Of a DNA stretch of 31,532 bases, positions 7,781 through 16,192 are shown in pieces; within the stretch, counting starts at the first letter, position 1; every line of letters begins with the position of its first letter. The translations under genes were made by a program, and so were the position numbers. Under the pieces are notes generated by a model that worked only from the letters and a program-made list of their open reading frames with translations, ran no database searches and was not told the DNA's origin. Location: NCBI RefSeq assembly GCF_051659545.1, contig NZ_JBOFOR010000281.1, positions 1 through 31,532 of the forward strand. Reading direction: 5' to 3'. Source of the stretch: JBOFOR01 sp051659545. Lineage in GTDB: Bacteria > Bacillota > Clostridia > Peptostreptococcales > Peptostreptococcaceae.

Positions 7781-8770
7781 ATGCAAAGAGACCTGAAATT
7801 TAAGATTATTTCAGAAGGTCTAAAAAACGGTATTAGTGTTACTTGTAAAAAGTATAATATTTCCAGAACAATTTATTACCGTTGGTTAAAAAGATATAAA
7901 TACAAGGGAATAGATGGTTTAGATTCCATTAAGAAGGATTTCGTACCTACAAATAAAACTACTATTGAAATAGAAAATGCTTTGATTGATTTAATAAAAG
8001 AGTATCCCCATTATGGTCCTAAGGCTATAAAATACTTATTTGATGAGCTTGGTTATAATATTAGCGAGTCAGCAATCTATAATATTATGAAAAGAAAAAA
8101 CCTATCTAAAAAGGAAAACCGTATTAAATTTGCTAAGAAAAAAGAGGATAAAATCGTCCAGTCTATTCCATCTCTAAATGAGCTTAATAGTGGAGAGTGT
8201 TGGGTATTTTGGGTAAATGATTATGGATACTTTGAAAATATAGGAAAAGTCTGTGAATATACTTTATATGATTTTAAAAGTAGAATCGCCTGTACAAGGT
8301 TATACAATGAGGTCTCTTTTGATAATTTTGAAGATCTTTTAACTGCAGTTGCAATGCCTGTTGCAAAAACATTAAATTTAAAGATAAACTACCTATGTTT
8401 TTTTAAAGATGATAAAGTTGTAAAACAATCTAGAAAAAACTTTAAATCAAACGTAAATAATATAATTTCAGATAATGGATTTAATTTTAAAATACATATT
8501 GTACTTGATAGTAATAATGATTTCGATGAAATTCATAAATTTAAAAATGAATATACAGAAAGGTGTATATCTTTCTTGATGACATTGATAAACGATAGCG
8601 TAGAGTTTAGTCTGCTTAAAATTAAATTTCAAGAATACTTACGAAACTACAATATAAACTGCAAACACATATTTGATAATGAAGAATACTCTCCTATTGA
8701 ATATCACAACAAATTAACTAATACTAAACTTATTTTGCCTATATGGGCATATATAGATAGAAAATACTAA
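7781..8770 (+). CDS. Integrase/transposase-derived HTH protein, DDE core degraded (probable domesticated protein)
   Basis: 329 residues from the ATG at 7781, which has a perfect AAGGAGG site; an upstream in-frame ATG at 7745 has none. Residues 1-60 form a helix-turn-helix (NISRTIYYRWLKRYKYKGI) and about 70-115 form a second, HTH_21-like one (YPHYGPKAIKYLFDELGY...ESAIYNIMKRKNLSKK), the layout of IS481/IS3 transposases. The rest follows the rve integrase fold in outline. The first catalytic Asp region (normally WHxD) reads CWVFWVND, a TDNGxEF-like stretch survives as SDNGFNF, and the end NYNINCKHIFDNEEYSPIEYH matches the usual YNxxRPHxxLxxxSPxEY. No element ends were seen. It is followed after 12 bases by an FAD oxidoreductase gene. 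Probably a DNA-binding regulator exapted from a transposase; function unproven. Confidence 0.65.
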   Translation: MQRDLKFKIISEGLKNGISVTCKKYNISRTIYYRWLKRYKYKGIDGLDSIKKDFVPTNKTTIEIENALIDLIKEYPHYGPKAIKYLFDELGYNISESAIYNIMKRKNLSKKENRIKFAKKKEDKIVQSIPSLNELNSGECWVFWVNDYGYFENIGKVCEYTLYDFKSRIACTRLYNEVSFDNFEDLLTAVAMPVAKTLNLKINYLCFFKDDKVVKQSRKNFKSNVNNIISDNGFNFKIHIVLDSNNDFDEIHKFKNEYTERCISFLMTLINDSVEFSLLKIKFQEYLRNYNINCKHIFDNEEYSPIEYHNKLTNTKLILPIWAYIDRKY

Positions 8771-8782
8771 GGGAGGGGTAAT

Positions 8783-9991
8783 ATGAATGTAGCTGTAATA
8801 GGAGGCGGATTTAGTGGGATACTTGCAGCATACTTACTTGAAAAAAAAGGAATAAATGTTACTGTATATGAAAAAGAGGAGTATATTGGTGGGCATTGTA
8901 AAACAATTGTAAATAAAGATTTCTATATTGAACTTGGTACTATACTATCCTTCACCAAAGGAATTAAAGAACTATTAATTGAACTTAACGTAGATTACTC
9001 TGAACGTTTTATATATAGAAACTTTGTTGATGAAAACTATCATCCTGCTGAACATATGCTAAGAGATGATGTAGTTATATTAGTGTCTGAGTTATCTCGT
9101 TTAAAAACAATACTAGAAAAATACTCTCCATATCTTGATGAAATTAATTTTGGAGATATTCCTGAAGATTTAATGATTCCATTTAACAAGTTTCTTGAAA
9201 AGCATGATTTAAGATTTATTTCTCAAATTATAGTACCCCATTTGTCATCTTTTGGTTTTGGGTGTATAGATAATATTAACTCTTACTATGTTTTTAAAGT
9301 ATTTAATGTGAATACATTGTATTCATTTATAAGTGGTGAGAAGCTACTATTTATTAATAAAGGAACATCCGAACTTATAAAAAAATTAAGTCAAAAGATT
9401 TCTGACATAAGGTACTCTCTTCAAGTTACTAATGTTGAAGTAGTCGAGGACAAGGTTAAGGTTGAAACACCATATAGTTTAGATTTTTTTGATAAAGTAC
9501 TTATTACAACAAAGTTGCCGAGGGGTGTTATCAAAGATAAATTGTATAATAATTTAATGAAAAAAATAGATACTAATCCATTTATTGCATGTGCTTATGA
9601 GGTAAGTAACCCTGATTTAGTAACTACTTATTATAAATCTCATTTAGGATTAACGGGTAAAATACAGTTTTTCTATGCTTCAAAGCAAAATAATAAAATA
9701 ATTCTTGTAGCATATGCCTATGGTCTTATTGAAAAAGATATTATAGATGGTATTACTAATGATATAAAAAAATTAGGTATAAATATTAATCATTTAATCA
9801 CGGTAAAACAGTGGTATATTTTTCCTCATTTAAAGTCTACTAATTTAACAAGGTCCTTTTATAAGGATATAAGTGAAAGGCAAAAGGTTAGTAATATATG
9901 TTTAATTGGCTCCTTAGTATCTAAGCCATCTATAGATAATTTATATTTATCTGTTAAGAATTCTATAGATGAAATAATAAGAAACAAGTAA
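8783..9991 (+). CDS. FAD/NAD(P)-binding amine-oxidase-type oxidoreductase
   Basis: 402 residues. The N-terminus has the dinucleotide-binding motif VIGGGFSGILAAYLLEKKG (4-22), a ribose-binding acidic end (VYEKEE) and the following IGGHCKTI, the GG-motif of protoporphyrinogen oxidase/amine oxidase flavoproteins. A C-terminal segment (ICLIGSLVSKPSIDNLYLSVKNSI) fits the final FAD-contact motif, although the usual GD is replaced by GS. No transmembrane or signal segment is evident. The start has a GGGAGGGG site and lies 12 bases after the integrase-derived HTH gene, so the two are an operon. The substrate cannot be told from the sequence. Confidence 0.75.
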   Translation: MNVAVIGGGFSGILAAYLLEKKGINVTVYEKEEYIGGHCKTIVNKDFYIELGTILSFTKGIKELLIELNVDYSERFIYRNFVDENYHPAEHMLRDDVVILVSELSRLKTILEKYSPYLDEINFGDIPEDLMIPFNKFLEKHDLRFISQIIVPHLSSFGFGCIDNINSYYVFKVFNVNTLYSFISGEKLLFINKGTSELIKKLSQKISDIRYSLQVTNVEVVEDKVKVETPYSLDFFDKVLITTKLPRGVIKDKLYNNLMKKIDTNPFIACAYEVSNPDLVTTYYKSHLGLTGKIQFFYASKQNNKIILVAYAYGLIEKDIIDGITNDIKKLGININHLITVKQWYIFPHLKSTNLTRSFYKDISERQKVSNICLIGSLVSKPSIDNLYLSVKNSIDEIIRNK

Positions 9992-10070
9992 ATTCCCCAC
10001 TTAAAACCAAAGCTTAAAATTACCCGTAAGGTTACCCTAGATAACCGTTCAAAACCGCTATATCACTTAA

Positions 10071-10355
10071 CTCCAGTTAATAGGTTATGGTGCTTTATTA
10101 AGTCTTTTCCCTACTATAACATCAGATTATTATGGAGTTAAAAACTTCGGTGGTAATTATGGTATATTATATACAGCTTGGGGTATAGCTGGGTTTATAG
10201 GACCTATAATAGCAGGTAATGTTGTAGATTCTACTGGTACTTATAACTTAGCATATATGATATCTGCTGGTTTATTATTAGTTACGTTAATATTTGCATT
10301 AATAATAAAACCTGTTTATAAATCTGAGGAAAAAAATGATGTGGTTAATGCTTAG
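10071..10355 (+). pseudogene. Remnant of an OFA-family MFS transporter (C-terminal end)
   Basis: After a stop at 10068-10070 the frame is open for 94 codons, with no start of its own. It reads LQLIGYGALLSLFPTITSDY, then a G-rich loop (GVKNFGGNYGILYTAWGIAG), FIGPIIAGNVVDSTGTYNLAY, a hydrophobic helix and a charged tail. This is the end of an oxalate/formate-antiporter-type major facilitator, covering roughly the last two or three membrane helices. The first three quarters of the gene are missing and no homologous sequence is visible in 9992-10070. A strong hairpin follows at 10399-10431, presumably its old terminator. Confidence 0.78.
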
Positions 10356-10398
10356 TTTTTAAATAATCAAGTAAGATAGCAAATTTAGTTTTCTATCT

Positions 10399-10431
10399 AA
10401 AAAGCACCTACTCAAAAAGTAGGTGCTTTTT
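10399..10431. terminator. Bidirectional terminator between MFS remnant and helicase gene
   Basis: AAAAAGCACCTACT (10399-10412) pairs perfectly with AGTAGGTGCTTTTT (10418-10431) around a 5-base loop. It has A-runs on one side and T-runs on the other, so it can end transcripts from both directions: the plus-strand MFS remnant and the minus-strand helicase gene that stops at 10494. Confidence 0.85.
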
Positions 10432-10493
10432 AATGCCTTCATTTTTTGATTCATATTTTATATCTTTACCTTTTAAATTAAATCTCTCGACCC

Positions 10494-13400
10494 TTATAGT
10501 TTATAATCCATAATGTATTTTGGATAAACAAATATAGAATCTATATTATCTTCACCATTCTCTTGCATATATTTAAGAAGTTTTTTACAACTTAATATAT
10601 GTTTATCTACATCTTCAGCAGTAATGTTTCTAATTTCTTCACCTTTATCTATTTTCATTGCTATTGTTGCTGTAAGTTCTATTTTTATTTTGTTAGCAAA
10701 ATCATCATTTGTATCTATTTCTAAATACTTATCTATATTCTCTAATCCTTCTCTAAAGCGATTTAACTTTAAACTTATATTAGCAATCCCTATATATCCT
10801 CTAATATTTCCAAGTTGTATTGCTTTATTAAAGCTTATTCTAGCTTCTCTGTAGTTTTCAATATTAAAAAATACATCACCCAAACTTAAATATGAATTTG
10901 TGGATTTATCTGGACTTAAATTTATTCCTTCTTCAAAGCATTCTATAGCTTCTTTATTATTTTTCAATGCAAGAAAAGCTCGTCCTGCATTATTTAAAAC
11001 TTCGGCTGTATAGAAATTTATAATTTCTTCTTTATTTTCAAAATTAGTTTTAGTTTTTTTTATTAAATCATATAGCTTTTCACTATCATTTATAATACTA
11101 TCTGCTACAGTTGATATACAATTAGAATTCAAAATTTCGCTATACATATTTACAGCTTCGTTATATTTGCCTTCAGTCTGAAGTATATTTGCCATATTGA
11201 GCATAGTCAAATAAGCTACTTTGGGTTCTTTGTTAGAGTTAACTTTTTTTATTATTTTATTAAGATCTTTTTGTATAAAATGTATCCCAAAATTCTTTTC
11301 AAGATTTTTAAGTGCTTTTCTCATAGTAGCTTTTTCTTGTAAAATTTCTGCCTTACTAGACAAGTGCCAGACTTTATTAATACTATCCCAACTATAAAAA
11401 GTTTCTTTTTCTATTATTTCAGATATATACTGTCTTAAGTTTTTAAGTCTTTCTAGATTATAGCCTGATATGGATTTATCCATTAGCGGATTTTCCCTCA
11501 TAAAGTAATCATCATACGCATTTACAAGCCTAGAATAAGCATTACCTATATGTGGACTTTGTTTTATTGCTTTTTCTAGTGTTTCAATTTGTTCTTCATT
11601 TCTACCAAGTACCTTTAGTATTGATGCTTTATCAATGTATGCAAAGTAAAACTTATCATTAAGCTCTATACACCTATTATAATATTCTATAGATTTTGGC
11701 ATACCACCTAACATATATGAAAAAGTATTTGCCATGTAGTAATATGTTTTATAATAATTTTCATCAATCTCTAAAGCTTTTTCGTAATATTCTAAGGCAT
11801 TTGAATAATCTCTTTTTTGATAATAAACTAATCCTTTATTCAAAAGTTTATCAACTGCACTTATTTCTTCTTCCTCAGATATATTTTCTATAATGTTTTC
11901 GTACATTTTAGAAAAATATTCATCTGATGATTTGTTTCTTTGTTTTACAGCTTCTTCTTCAGCTTTATTTCTAGCAAATCTTGTTTTTTCTAGTATATCT
12001 ACTTTTTCAAGTCTATTAGCTTCTTTTATCCAATCACTTTCTGTAGAAGCTGTAGATGTATTTAAAATTGATGTTTCAAACTTATGTACTTTTTCTATAT
12101 TCTCATATAAAGATTCTACAACAATATTTTGTGGGTTTGTTTCATATAAATATAAGTTTTTCTTTGCTCTACTAAGTCCAACATACAATATATTAAAGTA
12201 ATATCTATACTTAGAGTTCTTTTTTCCTTTTCCATTGTAGATTTCTTTATAGTGATTTATATTAGAAGAAATCATATTAAAGCAGTATATATTTTCATAC
12301 TCTAAGCCTTTTATTTCATTTGGAAGAAATACTCTTCCATTAATATCTTCACATATATTTATTAGTTTTTCTTTTTCTTCATAATTAGAAACTACAACAG
12401 CACAGTAATGCTTATCTTTTATTTCTTCTAGTGTTTCTTTTATTACGTTTTTGTCGTACTTTATAAGCTTAGCCTTACTTCCATTTACTATTCCACTTTC
12501 TATATAATCATAAGGTGTTTTACCTATTAGTTTTTGTCTATCTTTTATTAGTTTATTCAGTATATTTATTATTTCAATGGTGTTTCTGTAGTTTTTATTT
12601 AAACTGAATAAAGATGTATCTATTCCCAGTCCGTAATATATATTTTTCAACCTACTAAAATCAAAAAATGTAGGATTTATTATTTGATGTATGTCTCCAC
12701 AATACATTATATTATTTGGTTCTTTTACTAGCATACTAAGCATAAATATTTGTATTTCACTTAAATCTTGTACTTCATCGACTATTATGTAATCGTATTT
12801 TTGAGTTTTGTTTTCATTTATATTATTTATTACTTTAATTGCTAAATCATTTTCATCATATAAGTTATTTTCATTTAACCAAAGTTGATACTTTTCATAA
12901 ATACCATATATTATTTCTTTGGCTTCTTTATCATATATAGAATAACTATTTGGTAAGTTTATATATTCTTCTAAAGAAATCATTCTTATTTTACTGAAAT
13001 CTAAGTTCTTAATTAGATTTCCCTCTAGCCCTATATATCCTTTGATTATTCCTCTAATTTCTGCATATATGTCTATTGGATTTAGATTTTTAGATTTTTT
13101 AAATTTAAATAAGTTTTTATCATACCATTCTGTAAATTTTGAGAGTTTTACTATAGAATCAAAACCTATACAAAGTTCTTCTTTATAAAATTGATTTAAA
13201 AAGTAAAAATCAGTTTTATTTGTACACTTATTCTTTTTAAACTTCTTAAATGCCGATTTTGCATTATCATATAAAAGTTCTGTATATGTTATATACAGTG
13301 TATGTTTTGACGAATTTGATGTAGATAATAATTTGTGTAATGATACAGTAGTTTTCCCACTTCCTGCTGCTCCAGTTACTATTATAGGCTTACCTATAGA

Positions 13401-13979
13401 TTTAACACATTCAAACTGATTTTTAGATAAGTAATACAAGTAGTCTTCATTATCTTGATCTAATAAATATGTTATATACTCATCTTCTACAACTACAGAT
13501 ACTATATTTTCTAAGTCTACATATCCTAGTTCTTCATATTTTTTTATGTATATATTATTATCGTCAGTACCATCACAATAGCTATCTTCTTTAGCTTTAT
13601 ATATATTAAAATCTTCCAAATTATTTTTTGAACTATCTACAGATATACTTTTCCCTTTTAGTATTTGTAAATCATGATTTACATAGTCTAAAAACAATAT
13701 AGATTTAGACTTATCTACATGATTTTCATCGCTGTCTATGTATGTAAATAATATTCTATCCCCATTATTTAATCTAAATTTATATACCTCTGTATTTTTT
13801 ATTTTTCTAACCCAAAATCCTTTTGGTAAATTTCTTATTTGGCTTTCTTTTTCTATCATTAGTTGTTGAAACTGAGATAATTTATTTAATACTACATTTT
13901 GTTTATTATCTTTTGATAGGTTTTTTAAAAAATCTTTTGTTATCAAGTACATAATATATTTCTCCTCATTTTCTGTCAT
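10494..13979 (-). CDS. RelE-like domain / UvrD-type SF1 helicase / TPR fusion protein
   Basis: 1161 residues. Residues about 29-110 resemble the RelE/ParE toxin fold (LPKGFWVRKIKNTEVYKFRL then NGDRILFTYID and ILFLDYVNHDLQI). Residues 180-620 form an SF1A helicase core: Q-like motif LSKNQFECV, Walker A GAAGSGKTT (203-211), Walker B IIVDEVQD (398-405), motif III GDIHQIINP (428-436), motif IV NKNYRN (461-466), motif V EIKGLEYENIY (555-565) and motif VI YVGLSRAKKNLYL (599-611). A charged linker follows, then tetratricopeptide repeats from about 705 to 1130 (for example NKGLVYYQKRDYSNALEYYE). The core is shorter than UvrD or Rep. It is a single gene with a downstream terminator and decayed genes on both sides, a setting typical of accessory loci. 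Multi-domain helicases of this sort often belong to phage-defence or stress systems, but this role is only inferred. Confidence 0.82.
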   Translation of the reverse strand: MTENEEKYIMYLITKDFLKNLSKDNKQNVVLNKLSQFQQLMIEKESQIRNLPKGFWVRKIKNTEVYKFRLNNGDRILFTYIDSDENHVDKSKSILFLDYVNHDLQILKGKSISVDSSKNNLEDFNIYKAKEDSYCDGTDDNNIYIKKYEELGYVDLENIVSVVVEDEYITYLLDQDNEDYLYYLSKNQFECVKSIGKPIIVTGAAGSGKTTVSLHKLLSTSNSSKHTLYITYTELLYDNAKSAFKKFKKNKCTNKTDFYFLNQFYKEELCIGFDSIVKLSKFTEWYDKNLFKFKKSKNLNPIDIYAEIRGIIKGYIGLEGNLIKNLDFSKIRMISLEEYINLPNSYSIYDKEAKEIIYGIYEKYQLWLNENNLYDENDLAIKVINNINENKTQKYDYIIVDEVQDLSEIQIFMLSMLVKEPNNIMYCGDIHQIINPTFFDFSRLKNIYYGLGIDTSLFSLNKNYRNTIEIINILNKLIKDRQKLIGKTPYDYIESGIVNGSKAKLIKYDKNVIKETLEEIKDKHYCAVVVSNYEEKEKLINICEDINGRVFLPNEIKGLEYENIYCFNMISSNINHYKEIYNGKGKKNSKYRYYFNILYVGLSRAKKNLYLYETNPQNIVVESLYENIEKVHKFETSILNTSTASTESDWIKEANRLEKVDILEKTRFARNKAEEEAVKQRNKSSDEYFSKMYENIIENISEEEEISAVDKLLNKGLVYYQKRDYSNALEYYEKALEIDENYYKTYYYMANTFSYMLGGMPKSIEYYNRCIELNDKFYFAYIDKASILKVLGRNEEQIETLEKAIKQSPHIGNAYSRLVNAYDDYFMRENPLMDKSISGYNLERLKNLRQYISEIIEKETFYSWDSINKVWHLSSKAEILQEKATMRKALKNLEKNFGIHFIQKDLNKIIKKVNSNKEPKVAYLTMLNMANILQTEGKYNEAVNMYSEILNSNCISTVADSIINDSEKLYDLIKKTKTNFENKEEIINFYTAEVLNNAGRAFLALKNNKEAIECFEEGINLSPDKSTNSYLSLGDVFFNIENYREARISFNKAIQLGNIRGYIGIANISLKLNRFREGLENIDKYLEIDTNDDFANKIKIELTATIAMKIDKGEEIRNITAEDVDKHILSCKKLLKYMQENGEDNIDSIFVYPKYIMDYKL

Positions 13980-14133
13980 TATATTTAATATAAATTCTAC
14001 TAAATATCATTTATATACCCACTTAAGTATATCATTCATATTCTGATTTTTCTATATAGACATAATTAGGGACTTTACTCAAAACATCAAATTAGGCACG
14101 AAATATGATATGAAAAATTTAGATCACTTACTT
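13980..14133. other. Upstream region of the helicase gene
   Basis: About 150 AT-rich bases before the helicase start. The weak ribosome site TGAGGAG lies inside the proposed coding start (ATG at 13977-13979), so a start at the second Met (MYLITKDFLKN, residue 10) is also possible: GAGGAG lies 10 bases before it. No repeat or RNA structure stands out. Confidence 0.3.
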
Positions 14134-14485
14134 CTAATATTTTTTCATTTTCATTATTTTTGTATTCTTTCTTAGGTAAGCTAATAGTTTATTCAATTCC
14201 TCATATTTCAAATCTTTTATCCCAACTAATTCTAATGTTTCATCTATGATTTTTTCAATTTTATCTATTGGAGTGTTTTTGTCTTCAACGTTTTCATTGT
14301 TAAATATTAGTTCTCCAGTCATATATCCTTCAATTGTTTCAGGAATAACTCTGGATAAACACATAAGTATAGAACTTTTTCTATATCCACTTTTGCCTGT
14401 AAGTAAGTTTATAGTGTTTTTTATATATTAAAATTTATATTATTGAATATTGTTTTTCTATAGAGATAAGTTCTTTATTTTTAAC
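14134..14485 (-). pseudogene. Decayed ECF-type ABC transporter ATPase fragment
   Basis: Joining two frames on the minus strand gives ISIEKQYSIINNINFNI, a break, then NLLTGKSGYRKSSILMCLSR and VIPETIEGYMTGELIFN, continuing to TLELVGIKDLKYEELNKLL at 14170-14230. This is the start of an energy-coupling-factor/cobalt-type transporter ATPase: the N-terminal beta strands, the P-loop and the region leading to the signature motif. The P-loop reads GKSGYRKSS where GKSGxGKS is needed, so the invariant Gly before Lys is Arg. There is also a frameshift/stop upstream of the P-loop, and the signature motif, Walker B and everything after are missing. Clearly non-functional. Confidence 0.72.
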
Positions 14486-14516
14486 AAGTTCTATCACGTC
14501 CTTTGTATGCAAAAAA

Positions 14517-14551
14517 TAGCTTTGATTTACAAGTGTAAATATTCAAAGCTA
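14517..14551. terminator. Imperfect hairpin downstream of the ECF ATPase remnant
   Basis: TAGCTTTGATTTAC (14517-14530) pairs with GTAAA and TCAAAGCTA (14535-14551) around a short loop and a 3-base bulge. T-richness follows on both strands. It may be an old terminator; nothing intact is now served by it. Confidence 0.4.
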
Positions 14552-14808
14552 ATTTTAATAATATTTATTTAAAAGCTCTTTTATTTTCTATTTTCTGTAG
14601 TCCTATTATTTATATTGTCTATACATCTTCTTCAAAAGTATTAGAAAACATCATAAAAATTTTTAAAGACACCATAGGAAAATCCCACAGTGTCTAGATT
14701 CTTAATTGATAAACTAATCTTTGCAAGCACAGCAAAAACAATCAATAGGTATTATAGATGTATCACTTGGTAAATTAGATGGATTGGGTGGATAATAAGA
14801 AACAACTA
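14552..14808. other. Gene-free stretch between decayed ATPase and acetyltransferase
   Basis: No convincing gene. A plus-strand open stretch at about 14628-14697 reads LENIIKIFKDTIGKSHSV and, with one frameshift, continues to about 14770 (SRFLIDKLIFASTAKTINR). It could be a relic of a coding sequence, but no family is recognisable. Confidence 0.35.
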
Positions 14809-15312
14809 TCAAGATTTAATTTGTTTTTCATCAAATAATAACAGCATATCGTTCCACTTAGCTCCTCCATGTGAAGAATCTGATATACCTTGATGTATGA
14901 ATCCAAATTTTTCATAGTATTTTATAAGATGATTTTTGCAAGTAAGTACTATCCCACTCTTTCCACGCTCTTTAGATATTTTTATAAGATAGTTTAATAG
15001 TTGACCTGCAACTCCTTTTCTACGATAGTCTGGCAATACATCTAACCCAAATACTGTTTGATATAATCCATCTGGTTTATGTAAAGATATATCATGATAC
15101 AAATCATCAGGCAATTTTGGTATGTCTGTGGTACATCCATTAATAAATCCAACAACTTTATTGTCTATTACTGCTACAATAAAATTTTCTTTAAATGCTT
15201 GGAACCTTTTTCTAATATCTTCTTCTTTAGCTGCTTCTTCTATTGGAAAGCATTCTCTTTCAATTCTTATTACTTCTTCTATTTCTGTATTTTTAGCTTC
15301 TCTTATTTCCAT
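14809..15312 (-). CDS. GNAT-family N-acetyltransferase
   Basis: 167 residues beginning MEIREAKNTEIEEVIRIERE. The acetyl-CoA-binding motif A is LDVLPDYRRKGVAGQLLNYL (R-x-x-G-x-A form), followed by motif B around CKNHLIKYYEKFGFIHQGIS. The pattern (xFPxxEAA near the N-terminus, SxHGGAxWxxM near the end) resembles arylalkylamine/polyamine-type GNATs, which acetylate small amines. An upstream ATG at 15322-15324 is unlikely to be the start because it is part of the GGAGG ribosome site serving the ATG at 15310-15312. It stands as a single gene between remnants and a flavodoxin-family gene. Confidence 0.85.
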   Translation of the reverse strand: MEIREAKNTEIEEVIRIERECFPIEEAAKEEDIRKRFQAFKENFIVAVIDNKVVGFINGCTTDIPKLPDDLYHDISLHKPDGLYQTVFGLDVLPDYRRKGVAGQLLNYLIKISKERGKSGIVLTCKNHLIKYYEKFGFIHQGISDSSHGGAKWNDMLLLFDEKQIKS

Positions 15313-15389
15313 GATAACCTCCATTTATTTAATATTCTCCTATTGCATAGTCATTATTTTTCCAGAAAATTTTGTGTCTTTATATAGAA

Positions 15390-16010
15390 TTATCTAATAA
15401 AATTAGTTATTTGTCTTTCTTCTTTTTCAGGTATATTTATACCATTTTCTTTTCCTAATTGAATACACTTTAATAGCCATGCCATATTTGCACCTAATAC
15501 TCTCATAACCTGCATACCTTCTAAGTCTTGCTTCACTTCTTCTGGAGTGTTTCCATGTACCATGTTCCAGTATTGTGAACTAACCACTGGCATGTTCTTT
15601 ATTGTAAAGTATTTATTAAGCTGGTCAAATGTTGCAGTTGTTCCTCCTCTTCTAGCACTTGTTATGCACGCACCTGGTTTGTAAGAAAGGTGTTCTCCAC
15701 CACTATAAAATACTCTATCTAAAAATGAGGTTAATGCTCCTGATGCTGCTGCATAATGAACAGGAGAACCGAAGATAAATCCATCTGCCTCTTTTGCTTT
15801 TTCAACAAATTCATTTACTATATCATCCATGAAACATTTCCCTGTTTTATAACAAGAATTACATCCTATACATCCACAGATTGGTTTTGTTCCTAATTGG
15901 AATATTTCTGTCTCTATTCCGTTTTCTTGTAATGTTTTTTCTACTTCTGTAAGTGCTGTATATGTACATCCTTTTAAGTGTGGGCTACCATTTACTAATA
16001 ATACTTTCAT
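15390..16010 (-). CDS. Flavodoxin-family NAD(P)H-dependent FMN oxidoreductase
   Basis: 206 residues with a flavodoxin fold of the WrbA/iron-sulfur flavoprotein type. The phosphate-binding loop is NGSPHLKGCTYTAL (7-20). CGCIGCNSCYKTGKC (45-59) is the compact cysteine cluster seen in many clostridial members. FGSPVHYAAASGALTSFLDR is the second FMN-contact loop. The product probably reduces quinones, nitro- or other small acceptors, or carries electrons; the substrate is unknown. The C-terminal part (MAWLLKCIQLGKENGINIPE) is typical of this subgroup. Monocistronic, with an AGGTAAA-type ribosome site. Confidence 0.87.
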   Translation of the reverse strand: MKVLLVNGSPHLKGCTYTALTEVEKTLQENGIETEIFQLGTKPICGCIGCNSCYKTGKCFMDDIVNEFVEKAKEADGFIFGSPVHYAAASGALTSFLDRVFYSGGEHLSYKPGACITSARRGGTTATFDQLNKYFTIKNMPVVSSQYWNMVHGNTPEEVKQDLEGMQVMRVLGANMAWLLKCIQLGKENGINIPEKEERQITNFIR

Positions 16011-16155
16011 ATTTTACCTCCAAATATTATATATTTTATAAATATACTCTAACCATATTATACTATAAACTTTATTTTTCTATATATTATTTCTATGTAA
16101 ATTAATTTTCTTAATAATTGATGCTATTAGCTAGATAGTTGAACTTTTGAAAAAT

Positions 16156-16189
16156 AAAATAGCCTTATCCATTTGAATAAGACTATTTT
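16156..16189 (-). terminator. Terminator of the transporter-pepD operon
   Basis: Arms 16156-16168 (AAAATAGCCTTAT) and 16177-16189 (ATAAGACTATTTT) pair with a single non-canonical position, which is G-U on the minus strand. A T-rich stretch follows on that strand. It lies four bases after the pepD stop. Confidence 0.75.
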
Positions 16190-16192
16190 TAA

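Noticed and set aside
10021..10060. GGTTA...TAACC inverted repeat as an attachment site
   Set aside because: Five-base arms in an AT-rich junction are too weak, and no second copy or integrase of matching type was found.
14628..14770. Possible transposase HTH relic (IIKIFKDTIGKSHSV / SRFLIDKL)
   Set aside because: Too short, needs a frameshift, and I could not match it to any family with confidence.
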